Shown here one piece after another: positions 1 through 9,825 of a stretch of DNA of 64,000 nucleotides. The notes under the pieces are model-generated. The model worked only from the letters and a program-made list of their open reading frames with translations, was not told the origin of the DNA and made no database searches. Positions within the stretch are counted from its first letter, which is position 1. Each line of letters opens with the position of its first letter. Source of the stretch: Apoderus coryli. Lineage: Eukaryota; Arthropoda; Insecta; Coleoptera; Attelabidae. The stretch spans positions 7,608,428-7,672,427 of the forward strand of contig OU452211.1 of the NCBI GenBank assembly GCA_911728435.2, written 5' to 3'. The position numbers were made by a program, and so were the translations under genes.

Positions 1-655
1 ATGATACTTTATTTTATAATCTATTGTATATATAGAGGAAGTAGAGCAAGTAAATGAGATTGAATAGAATCCAACTAAAATTCTTAAAATGTTTGTCATT
101 CAAAATTAATGTTGGGGGATTGCCCCTGCGCGGCTTTACTCATGAATTTCTGTTGAGAAGATTTCAGCTCCAATCCTTATTGCCAAAGACCATTGTAAGC
201 GTTTCCAATTAGTTCGATATCTTGGACTGTTCTCGTACACTGCAGCAGCTAAAATTCCGTGACACAAGTAGTGGAATTTGGAACTTCCTTAATTCGCACT
301 TGCCTTGCTTCCTATCTACAATTGAAAGACATCGAAGACTAAACACTGCTATAATACAATGTTATTGCATTGGAAACTGCAAGTAAATAATACGAACGAA
401 AGAAAGATATTTAACTAAGTTGAGAGCATTTAGTAATATTTAGAGTATTTAGATGATTTCATGTTCGAAGATAATTTGGCAAATTACGGAGCGTCGTATA
501 TTTTTATTAAATTATTAAAAATATTATTTTTATATTTACTTTACACGTTTACTTATTATATTTTATTTTTGGTTGAGTTTTGTTTAGTAGTTAAGTTATT
601 TCAATTGTATTTAATATCATATACCTGTTGGAAATAAAATTATTATTATTATATT
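1..655 (+). repeat. Possible 3' end of a non-LTR retrotransposon
   Basis: No open coding frame is recognised here. Near 632-652 an AATAAA-type signal is followed directly by a short TTA microsatellite. The same arrangement closes the clear retrotransposon at 37651-39405 and, on the other strand, the one at 2474-3682. I infer that this is the 3' untranslated end of a similar element whose coding part lies outside the window or has decayed. The poly(A)-signal-plus-TTA tail is the only evidence. Confidence 0.3.
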
Positions 656-1566
656 TCTGCTGCACGCAGTCGGACAAGAAGAATGCCTCTACCTGTATAA
701 TTCCTCGAGTTATTAAGCCGTATATCTTGTAAGATTTCTGCTCAACAAGAGTAGTCAACATCTACATTTTTCTATGTCATTACCGAAACAAATAATGTTG
801 TCGTTTAACTTTAACATTACAAATTCCCGAACTCCAATGTGATAAAAAAATTTTATTGTTAATGTTTTAGGTTTTATTCTATTAAATCGATGAAAAATTA
901 TTCAATATTTCAGATAAATTTAAGAACCGTTATGTTGTATTGTGATATAATAATTGTTATGTGTTTATATATAATACGCCTATTTTTTATTGTAGTTTTA
1001 TATTGTATTTGCATTTTACTCTATTTAATTTGTTGATTTATTTACTCTTATTGCTGTGACTTGTAGTATTAGCTTTGTGTACAAGATATATTGTATTTCT
1101 TTATGACAATAATGCTTATTATTATTATTTTTCGCGATTAATTTGGTTATTCTGGGTGGCAGGAATTATGAAATTCAAGGCTTCCCCGGATTATTCGGCC
1201 CATTCCCAAGACAACTGTTTTGCAGCAATCGTCGACGCCGCTGTCCTGGAGCTCCAGAAGTAATAGCGATTGAACAAAGGACTTCTCGACGAGCCGGTAT
1301 ATTACAAACGGTAAGATTTTTACTTCCTTTTGTTCATATATTGATTTTATTTCGTACGCTAAATCTAGATATTTGTCTATTTTGTCTACTACCGTTTTGT
1401 TTATATTACGATATTATTATTATTCTCAGTTACACTCTTTCCAAGAATTATAGATTTTTGTATTAGTGTTATTATCTTTTTTTTATTTCTTTTTTTTTAT
1501 ATTTGGTTGCCGAAATCGACTGGAGCGGTCTATTTCCAGTGATGTCGATTCTCCCTCTGTCTCGTA
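656..1566. other. AT-rich stretch, no gene recognised
   Basis: Short overlapping open frames occur around 1075-1466, including a locally GC-richer piece at 1190-1300, but none resembles a known family. Around 798-915 there is a decayed copy of the dispersed repeat that is tandemly arranged at 5900-6540. Nothing else is seen. Confidence 0.5.
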
Positions 1567-1730
1567 CCCCCCCCCCCCCCCAGCTCGAAAAGAAAATAAG
1601 TGTGTCTGTCAATCTTTCCTAAAAGTTAATCCTGTAGTATTTTTGTACCAAATTTGGATAAAATATGTTAAGTGGTTTTCGAGTTATCGTGAATACAGAC
1701 AGACAGACACACACACAGACTGACAGACGT
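1567..1730 (+). repeat. Poly-C run and CAGA/CACA-tailed repeat
   Basis: A run of 15 C lies at 1567-1581. Downstream, 1640-1716 reads as the phrase often seen at the 3' end of insect RTE-type retrotransposons or related SINEs: a frame giving VKWFSSYREYRQTD, followed by a CAGACAGACACACACACAGA microsatellite. No RT domain is attached, so this would be a heavily 5'-truncated copy. The family assignment is from general familiarity and is uncertain. Confidence 0.4.
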
Positions 1731-2374
1731 ATAAAATGAACGAAAACAGGTATTAAAAAAAAATATGAAACTAATAGCCTCCATATAGTACATATATTAT
1801 ATGGTATGGAGCGCAAAAAAAAAACAAAAACACCCTGGAGCAATATCATCAAATAAATAAAAACTTGGAATAATTTTAAAAAATCAAATACTAAGCAAAA
1901 AATATCGCCAGCAGCATCCATACAGATAGGAATACTCTGCTGTGCCCATAAATTCAATCTGGATAAGATCACAAAAAGAGGACTATAATTATTGCGTAGA
2001 GTCCGGCATCGACTTCCAATTCATGGTTAGCACTAAAACAGAAAAGAAAATCGAGGGGAAAATATTTACGAGAAGATAAAAAAATGTCTAGAAATAGTTT
2101 ATTGTATTGCTGAGTTCGCAAGAAGTTTTACCTCGCAACTTTGTAAAAGGGGATCAGTTCTCAATGAAAATGCAAAAAAATTAATATTTATTGATTTTAT
2201 ATTTACAGTATCACTTTTTAAAAATTACGCCATTTACCTTAGAGCTATGCTATGAAAAATATTCTTCTATCTTATAGAAATAGTCCATTGTACGTGGAGT
2301 TTATCTCTCAAGGATAAATGAAACTTCGTCTGCTCCACAAATAAATCACTTTTAATTTTGTTCAAATTTCAATA
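1731..2374. other. No gene recognised
   Basis: AT-rich sequence with poly-A runs. The minus-strand open frame at 1619-1972 is hydrophobic, low-complexity and overlaps the simple repeat, so I do not treat it as a gene. Confidence 0.5.
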
Positions 2375-2418
2375 CACCAAACATGTTTCGAGAAATAAGA
2401 TGCTCATCTTCAGTGGTG
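2375..2418 (-). ncRNA. Hammerhead-ribozyme-like motif (type I)
   Basis: Read on the minus strand, CACCA (2418-2414) is followed by the core CTGAAGA (2413-2407), one unpaired T, a short stem II GAG...CTC, the second core GAAA (2389-2386), a minimal stem III (AC, AT loop, GT) and the cleavage-type triplet GTT ending at 2380. TGGTG (2379-2375) follows and pairs perfectly with CACCA as a 5-bp stem I. All invariant hammerhead positions (CTGANGA, GAAA, NUH) are present. Small hammerheads with a tiny stem III are known from Penelope-like retroelements, but no Penelope reverse transcriptase is visible nearby. Self-cleavage is inferred, not shown, and the extra T before stem II is a departure from the canonical core. 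Confidence 0.55.
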
Positions 2419-2473
2419 AAAGAGGTGAAAATTTAATACAGATGATGATGATTTGTTCTAATATAAAACTGAT

Positions 2474-3682
2474 TCATTTGTAGAAAATATTTTTTAAACA
2501 GCAACAACATAAAATTGTATTATTAATAATAATAATAAATAATAATAATTCTTTATTAGCCACAATAATGTTGTAGACGACTGTAGCGTATATAAATGCA
2601 TAATAAACATTTAAAAGAGCATCAATGCTCATGTGACTCCTCAAGGAGTATATTACAAAAGATTGCTGACTGAGTTTCCGATTTAATTTATGAACAAGAG
2701 TTACACCTAGAATTGTTGCTCTTGAGGACCACGCCAAAAGTTGGTTGTTAAATGATATGTCAAAATTCGTGAACGGTCGATATTTATTATATTGTAGTAT
2801 AATGGTTTTATCGTGGTTAACAATCAAACGATTTTGACCACACCATGAGTCAAACATGTTTATAACCGTTAGAATTTTGCTTCTGAGTGTGTCTGGATCC
2901 CTATCGGAAGCAACGAGCGATGTGTCATCTGCGTACATAAATGCTCTGGCTAAAGTAAGGTGTTGTAGAAGGTCATTTACATACAGCAGGAAAAGTAAGG
3001 GACTCAGAACACTACCCTGACGGGTGCCAATATTGATGTCCCTGAAGTCTGATCTCGTCGCACCTATTATATATATATATATATATATATTATACAGGTA
3101 TTCAAAAAGTCAAATATTCTGTTCGAAACGATCCCTTCAAATGCCCTCGAAATCACACTTAAAAGACAAACGCACGGTAGTTCTCCGCGACGCTACCGTG
3201 GCCCTTCTTATAAATAGGGACAACAACAGCCTCCTTCAGTTTAGATGGAAAACTGCCCGACAGTATAGAAGAATTAAAAAAATCGCATAAGAAAGGGGCG
3301 AATTCAATTGCACAGCACTTCAGAAGGTGAACCGGAAACTCATCGTGGCCTGTTGGTTTTGTATTTGGTAAGCTGTTGATAACGCTCATAATTTCATTCT
3401 CCTCAATAGGTGCAAAAAACATTGAACGGGAACTTATATCACCGTGTAATTGTTGGACAAGCCAGAATTGAAATGCTTCAGCAATTCATTTTCAATGGCA
3501 GTACTGTAGTGGCCAGCAAAAGCAGCTTCTATGTCAGAATAAGGCACAGCCAGATTTTCTCCATTTTCATATTTGATATTCTGTATAGTTTTAGTTTTGA
3601 ATTTATGTTTTTTCATTTTAATTTTCAAGTTAAACAAGAACGTAAAATGTGATTCACTGATGAGCATAGATACACCCAACAA
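2474..3682 (-). pseudogene. Non-LTR retrotransposon fragment A (RT domain)
   Basis: Broken reverse transcriptase of a jockey/CR1-like non-LTR element. In minus-strand order, 3682-3434 gives the linker before RT. 3422-3159 gives an early RT block (PTGHDEFPV and VVPIYKKGHGS). 3158-3092 continues with VISRAFEGIVSNRIFDFLN. The middle of RT, with the first catalytic Asp, is missing and is replaced by a TA microsatellite at 3066-3090. The frame resumes at 3050 with RQGSVLSPLLFLLYVNDL and reaches the catalytic box MYADDTS at about 2938. The C-terminal thumb region runs to about 2560. A TAA/TTA microsatellite at 2515-2553 marks the 3' tail. The piece is 5'-truncated, frameshifted and internally deleted, so it is inactive. 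Confidence 0.85.
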
Positions 3683-3690
3683 TACTACAA

Positions 3691-4764
3691 ATTTCCCTGT
3701 AATATATTTTACGTTTGTTTAAATTAGCTGACTCTGTTAAAAAAAAATTTACTCCGTTAAAAGTTCTTTCGGATATTTTATTGCCAATAAATATCCAATT
3801 TTCTTGATAGCCCTGGTATAGATGTCAAGCGGATAGCCCGACTGTCCTATAAAAAGCACCCGATTCCCGGTTGACTTTATCTCGGCTATAAATTTAGCAG
3901 AAGCACCCCCTGATTTATCCGTCCGAACATATAAATGCGACTCTATGGTGAGCATTTTATATATTATCCTGCACCCCGAAAACTTCCGAGCATATACAAA
4001 AATTCACGTACCTACTATAACAACATCAGAACTTGAAAGTTTTTTGGCGAGGAACTAATGTAGCGACTCATACCTCATACTGAATGTTCCCCGAGGAATA
4101 AGGGTGATGCGTATTGGAACACTATGAAGGCAGGAACGTTCAGAAGTGTAAAAGTATCAGGTCATTCAATAATTCCGTAGGATTTGTCTATTTTAATTTT
4201 TGCGAAGTTTGTTCTCTTTCTGTACTGTGTTCGTTATAAAATTTATGAATTGTTGATTTGAAAATGCCATCCATTAGTTTTTGGGCGAAAAAAATCCGAA
4301 ACGGTCTGGGAATATGTCCATCAGCTCATGCGTAACTTCATCAGTACAGTGAGCTATGCTCTGTCCAATTGGTACCAAGATGAACAGTACTCTTCTAATG
4401 ACATATTTTCTAAAAATTCTTGTAAAACTTCCCTGAAAATTTCTAGGTATTTGTTGCTAGTTAGCAACCCATCGTAAATTAAAAATTTTATTTGATTGTC
4501 ATTTAAAAGGAAAAAAGCATTTACACTAAAGTTTTCTTAAAATACCATTACCTAAGTGCATGCGGATTTTGATCAGCACAAATATGTTCATTTCTTCTAT
4601 TAAAAATACCTTCTCTAATATTAATTGCTTTATTGCTCAACAGAAAATCCATATACAGAGCAACCTTACAAAATTACTTAATCTTAATAATAACAACCGA
4701 AACAGAAAGAAAGAAACATCATACATTCAACTTAAATGTTCATTCAAAACACCCAAAACAGTAC
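3691..4764. other. Mostly empty; one unassigned 68-codon frame at 3749-3955 (-)
   Basis: The minus-strand frame at 3955-3749 (RTDKSGGASAKFIAEIKSTG and onward) has protein-like composition for such AT-rich DNA. It lies just upstream of retrotransposon fragment A on the same strand, so it could be a decayed upstream part of that element. I do not recognise a domain. The rest of the interval, including short frames at 4560-4780, shows nothing identifiable. Confidence 0.3.
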
Positions 4765-5567
4765 TTAAGTAATCAAAAAAATATCACTCTCATCGCTTAT
4801 ATAGTTATATGTCTGACACATTGTGTAGACAGGCGACTTCATCAACAAATTGGTCCTAGGTCGGTCGTTATAAAATAAATTAGAAGATCTCGAATTTTGC
4901 CTTGGTACCAAAAAATACAACTTTTGCAAGAGTTCAGCGCAATCAATCTTACTATGCAATATATTAAAAAGGAATTTTACTGCATGCATTTTTCGTCTTA
5001 ATTCTAAACTTTGTATTTGACATCTTGTTAACAAGATGTCCTACTCTATTCCTCTTTCTGGATATGATCCATCAGTTTTGCAACATAAGCATTTTAAGAA
5101 CTTACGCTGAACTCTCTCAACAGAAACATTGTAACATTATAATATGGAAACCATATTAAAGAGCAGTATTCCAGCTGTGACCTGACATAAGCATAGTATA
5201 AGGTTTTTATTGTACCCATATTCTCAAAAGATCTGGAATTTCTCACAATGTAGCCATAAGACCTAGATGCACTCAGAATTATGTTATTTATATGTATATC
5301 GAATGAAAGAAGCTTATCAAAGGTCACACCAAGATCCTTAATGGTCTCAGGACGATTTAAAATCGTCTCACCAATCGTATACTCAAAATGAATAGCTGAT
5401 TTTTTTCTGGTATATGACATAACTTTACACTTGGAAGAGTTCAAGTTCAGTTTGTTTTCCCCACACCAGCATTGAACCAAATCCATATCACGCTGCAAAC
5501 GATTACAATCGTCAAGATTATTAACGGAATTAACTATTTTCATATCGTCCGCAAAGAGAAAACTTGG
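4765..5567 (-). pseudogene. Non-LTR retrotransposon fragment B (RT C-terminus)
   Basis: Minus-strand RT fragment starting at the catalytic box FLFADDM (about 5567-5540). It continues with NKLNLNSSKCKVMSYTRKKS, then IKDLGVTFDKLL, then SQLEYCSLIWFPYY. These are the RT thumb and the tract that follows it in jockey/CR1-like elements. A frameshift near 5110 moves the protein into the frame at 5034-4765, where the C-terminus ends DESDIFLIT. Everything N-terminal to the Asp-Asp box is absent, as expected for 5' truncation during target-primed integration. The same motif order (DLGVTF, then RSKLEFAS) appears in fragment H at 61869, which suggests a shared family. Confidence 0.8.
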
Positions 5568-5899
5568 TTACATCTAGCAAATGCAAAAAAAATGTAAAGA
5601 AAAATATGTTTCGCAACATTTAGGTTACATCATGCCGAGTGTACAGAAATTCACTATATGTACCCCCATCATGGGCAATTACCAACATATAGATCTTTAC
5701 AAACGTACCTATACTGCAAATCAAAGACCAACAATTCTGCTACTTTTCATTAAAAAGTCATTAGGTTTTTGCAATATTCTTTTTTTTTTTTTTGAGAAAT
5801 TCAAGTTTTTTGTAAAAAACACAAAAATTACAAATTGTTATATTTTTTTAATTTAATTTAATTAATTATATTAAAATTGATTCCATAATTTCGAATAAG
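5568..5899. other. No gene recognised
   Basis: AT-rich DNA with homopolymer T and A runs. The open frame at 5581-5856 is low-complexity and has no family resemblance. Confidence 0.5.
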
Positions 5900-6540
5900 A
5901 TTAGTTTTTTTTTATTTTGACCCCTCTTCCGCTATTTAGGAACGCCTATGCAAGCAAGGTTTTTACGATACACATTCCATAGTTTCAATTCTATCAAATT
6001 TATAAATAACTAGTCAATATTTCTGCTATCTTTACGAAATCTGTTTTATTTGTTTAAGTTTTAACCTCTTTTTACACCATTTTCGAACGCCAATGCGACC
6101 TAATTTTTTATGTTAAATGTTGTAGGTTATATTCTATTAAATCAATGAAAAATTATTCAATAGTTTTAGTTCTATACTTCTAGTTTTGTGTTTTGTACAA
6201 AATTTTTTAGGTTATATTCCATCACAAGTATGAAAAATTATTCCCTATAAATAAGTTTATATAGGATTTTTTTTGACCCCTTTTCCACTATTTGCGAACG
6301 CCTGTGTAAGCAAGTTTTGTATGATACATTTTATGGGCTATATTCTATCAATTATTTTTTAACCCCTTTTTACACTCTTTTCGTACGCCGATGTGTTCTA
6401 ATTTTTTTATAGTTAATGTTTTAGGTTATATTCTATGCAACCAACGAAAAATTATGCAATATTTCGGATAAGTATAAGAAGTATGATATTTTAATTTTTT
6501 AACCTTTTTTTTAAACCCCTTGCCTACGCTCAATGTATCC
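5900..6540 (+). repeat. Decayed tandem repeat with GAACGCC phrases
   Basis: A phrase of the form CCCCTTTT-ACTATTTGCGAACGCC is repeated with changes at about 5926, 6066, 6283, 6365 and 6510. After most copies comes a second phrase, TTAGGTTATATTCTAT, then GAAAAATTATTCAATA. Spacing between like units is about 300-360 bp, with shorter sub-units between them. Single relatives of the second phrase occur at 798-915 and, inverted, at 17510-17700, so the unit is also dispersed. No coding content is seen. Confidence 0.55.
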
Positions 6541-6880
6541 TAAAAGTCAGTCAGCACCTAGACATATCCTGAAGTATTTTTATATAGTATATCACCGGGC
6601 AGTTCGGTGCGACCCCCTGGGGGCCAAAGTGCCCCACGATTCCGCGGAGTTCAAAGTAACTATTTTTGAAGGAAAATATCATAATAATTAAGCTAAATTC
6701 ACTTCAATCAATAAGTTCCCACTGTTCTCGGTCCTATATTTTAGTTTCTTGTTATTTTTTTATATTTTATTTAAAGTGTTTTTATGTTTTTGTTGTGTTG
6801 TCTATTTATGTGATACGGAAAACACCAATCTAGACATTAGTTTGGTATCAGTATTAAATAGTCTTTATCCTGAATAAAAA
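6541..6880. other. No gene recognised
   Basis: A short GC-rich patch at 6595-6655 (GGGGGCCAAAGTGCCCCACG) stands out from the AT-rich background but has no identifiable function. Confidence 0.45.
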
Positions 6881-7190
6881 TTGTATTTTTTTTCTTTGGG
6901 GTTAAGGTTCTGTATCCTGTATTTTATATTATTATTTTATTTATTGTAGTTTTATGCAATGCAATTTTTAAAATGTTATTTTATGTTTTGAATTTTAATA
7001 ACAAAACTGTTCAATGTATTTAATTTCAAGAGAAAAAGCGAAATAGAATAACACCTGGAGAAGACGAAAAACCATCATCAAAACGTTGTAAAAAGAAAAA
7101 AGTTTTCTTCGGAAACTTAAACCCAAAAAAAAAATACAAAAATTAAAAAAAAAGTGGTTCAAGAACAATTAAAAAGAAAAATAAAAATTG
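6881..7190 (+). repeat. Direct repeat, copy 1 of a 300-bp duplication
   Basis: This segment (TTCTTTGGGGTTAAGGTTCT to the GTGGTTCAAGAACAATT phrase) recurs almost unchanged at 7293-7585 in the same orientation, about 410 bp downstream. A frame in both copies reads TPGEDEKPSSKRCKKKK, which is rich in lysine. Whether it was ever coding is unclear. The second half also takes part in the inverted repeat at 7134-7308. Confidence 0.7.
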
Positions 7191-7308
7191 TTTTGAAGAA
7201 TATAAAAACTATTTTAATTTTTATATTTATATTCTTAAAAACAATTTTTATTTTTCTTTTTAATTGTTCCTGAACCACTTTTTTTTTAATTTTTGTATTT
7301 TTTTTTCT
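7134..7308. repeat. Long hairpin (arms about 75 bp)
   Basis: The left arm from 7134 (TACAAAAATTAAAAAAAAAG) is matched in reverse complement by the right arm ending near 7308, including the less repetitive cores GTGGTTCAAGAACAATT and AATTGTTCCTGAACCAC. The loop is about 25 bp. The inverted piece separates the two direct-repeat copies, so the locus has both a direct and an inverted duplication. Confidence 0.65.
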
Positions 7309-7585
7309 TTGGGGGTAAGGTTCTGTATCCTGTATTTTATTTTATTTATTGTAGTTTTATACAATGCAATTTTTAAAATGTTATTTTATGTCTTGAATTT
7401 TAATAACAAAACTGTTTAATGTAAATAGAAATAGAATAATACCTGGAGAAGACGAAAAACCATCATCAAAACATTGTAAAAAGAAAAAGTTTTCTTCGAG
7501 GACCTTAAAGACAAAGAAAAACAAAATACAAAAATTAAAAAAAAAGTGGTTCAACAACAACAATTAAAAAGAAAAATAAAAATAG
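7293..7585 (+). repeat. Direct repeat, copy 2 of a 300-bp duplication
   Basis: Second copy of the 6881-7190 segment with scattered substitutions and small indels. The insert between the copies is the inverted arm. Confidence 0.7.
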
Positions 7586-7590
7586 TTTTT

Positions 7591-8204
7591 ATATTCTTAC
7601 TTTTTATGTAATAATTCAGTGATTCGTTTGGACAATGATTTATCAGACACAATAAAATATTTTCCCAATTTTATTTTGTTTGGTCATAAGAGACAGATAC
7701 GTATGTAGTGCAGCACCCTGTATAATTGAACACAATAACCAGCTAATTGTAAATGTAAAAAAAACATATTCGAATAAGAAGTGTCACATTATATCATATG
7801 GAAAGCTAGTTAAGCATGCGTTGCTTGTCACAATCCTGATTGATCGGTAAGTGTGTCTTGATCAGAGGGTCATTTTGTATGTGTGAAAACGGCGAACTTC
7901 GCATAACGTTCAGTCAACCTCCGCTTTGTATTGTTAATGTAATATACATTTCACCAACCCCCTTAACTTGACTTCACTAAATAGATTAACTTACATAGTG
8001 TGTTACAATAATAATAATAAAGCTTTTGTGCAAACACTGACTAGCTTTTGTGCTTTGGTGCGAAAGGATTTATTTGCAGGTCGGTTTTTAGTATAATCGT
8101 TAAATGCGTGGGATAATTTTTTGTTTCAACGTTTAATTTAGGTATCATATCTGAAGAGCATGGCTCCTAAAAGGAACATAAACACATTGGCACACCGTTA
8201 ACAA
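7591..8204. other. No gene recognised
   Basis: Contains one CACCCTGTAT dispersed motif (7714-7723) and a short AAT microsatellite at about 8011-8021. Otherwise nothing is seen. Confidence 0.5.
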
Positions 8205-9180
8205 AACTGGAACTTTATTGTCATAAAAGAGTTACAAAGTTCTTGTAGACAAAGTCATATTTAAAGTCTTCAAAAGTGTAAATAATATCTTTATAAAAAT
8301 ATATCCAATAAGACAATGTACCGGGTGTACAGATAAGAAAATCTACGCCCAAATTGCGTTGCACAGCATGTACCCCAGAATGGGAGCGCGTATCGAAGAT
8401 GGGATTCGAAGAGTGAAAAGTAGACTGTTATGGAAGTTGACAAGTTAAGTTCTTTGGAAACTGATCTTAACGCAAAACAGGCAGAGCTTAATTTTTTTGA
8501 TAACGCATCAATGTGCAATTTCCACTTCAGGGAGCTGTCAACAACAAGGCCTAGAAACTTCACATAGAAGTAACGACGTCAATAGTGGAATTATTAAGTT
8601 CAAAAGACTGCAGCGCACCTTTATATGACACAGATTTAGTTTTCGCAGTGTTCAAGCAAAACAGGTTAGAGTCACACCATGATTTGATGGTGATTAAGTC
8701 TTTGGATATGGTACTATGAAGAGCCGCACCAAGTGAAACTAGTATCATCAGCAAAGAGACATACTTTACCGCTGATGTCAAGGCACGTAATGTCGTTGAT
8801 AAATAGCAAAAACAAAATAGGACCCAACACGGAACCCTGTGGAACTCCACAATCAATCGGCCTGCAAGAAGACACAACCGCATTGACCCTCACACACTGA
8901 CTTCTGTTGCTAAGGTACGACTTAAACCATCCCAGTGGAACTCCCCGAATTCCGTAGTGCTGTATCTTGTTAATTTGAATGTTTTGACTTCCACAAGCGA
9001 ATGCTTTGGAGAAATCACAGAAAATTGATGCTGTAAAGTGAAGATTGGTCAAGTTGGAGTAAACATTGTTGAAGATGGAGAATATAGCATCATTAGTGCA
9101 TTTGTTAGCTAAAAATCCAAATTGGTGGCTAGTTAATACCTCATATTTAATAATGAAGAAGTAAAAAAACTCTCATATGG
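8205..9180 (-). pseudogene. Non-LTR retrotransposon fragment C (jockey-like RT)
   Basis: Minus-strand RT. From about 9140 the frame reads HQFGFLANKCTNDAIF, then IFCDFSKAFACGSQN, where the catalytic Asp normally found after F has become Ala. It continues to the GVPQGSVLGPILFLLFINDI block and the FADDTS catalytic box at about 8760. A frameshift follows, then TKSVSYKGALQ and KFLGLVVDSSLKWKLHI. The 3' end has ACAATAAAG-type sequence at 8210-8262 that matches the 3' end of fragment D at 13960-14008, so C and D are copies of one family in opposite orientation. It is 5'-truncated near 9180 and inactive. Confidence 0.85.
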
Positions 9181-9825
9181 AACTGAAATGCCGTCCCACT
9201 GAATTTGAATAACTTTTTGTATTTTGTTATTTTATTTAATAAACATATTTACGTTTTTGCTATAAAATGTATATTTATCGAATTTGGATAGTCTCAAAAT
9301 CAATAATAAAGGCAAAAATTTTCAGTTTCTTAACAATAATAAATAAATAAAACAATATCACAAGTGTGGAAGGGGCACTGCTGATTCACTTCATCTTGTG
9401 TTGTTGCTTTTCTGACAGTTATTAAATTAATAAACAGCCTTGCTCGACTGCGCCATATACCTTAAAATTGGAGATAATGTTTCGAAGCATAAAACTTAAA
9501 TTTCTACTAGTTAAAACAGGTATAATACAATGTAACAACTCATAATATCTAACTCTATCCATCCAATAAATACAATATGACAGTATCATTTACCTTCTCA
9601 TTGAAATGCAGATGCGTATGTGATTTACAATAATTATTGTTGATGCAGTTTGATAACATATAATTTGCCTCTTTGAATTTGATTCATTTGTTAAGTGATA
9701 CGAGCACGTAGAAGTATTATAGATAGAGCTATATCAGCTGTAAATATAGCTGCTGTAAATGCTCATAAATAGGTTGTAGTCGAATGTGTATCGTCTGTAA
9801 CACGTGAAGATAATTTTTTACTAAA
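9181..9825. other. No gene recognised
   Basis: AT-rich DNA between the retrotransposon and the Crypton-like element. No repeats or frames of note. Confidence 0.5.

Noticed and set aside
1619..1972. 117-codon minus-strand hydrophobic frame
   Set aside because: Low-complexity translation of AT-rich DNA and of the CACACA microsatellite. No domain.
2900..3300. Plus-strand frame 3024-3290 overlapping the retrotransposon
   Set aside because: Complement of the RT coding strand plus a TA microsatellite.
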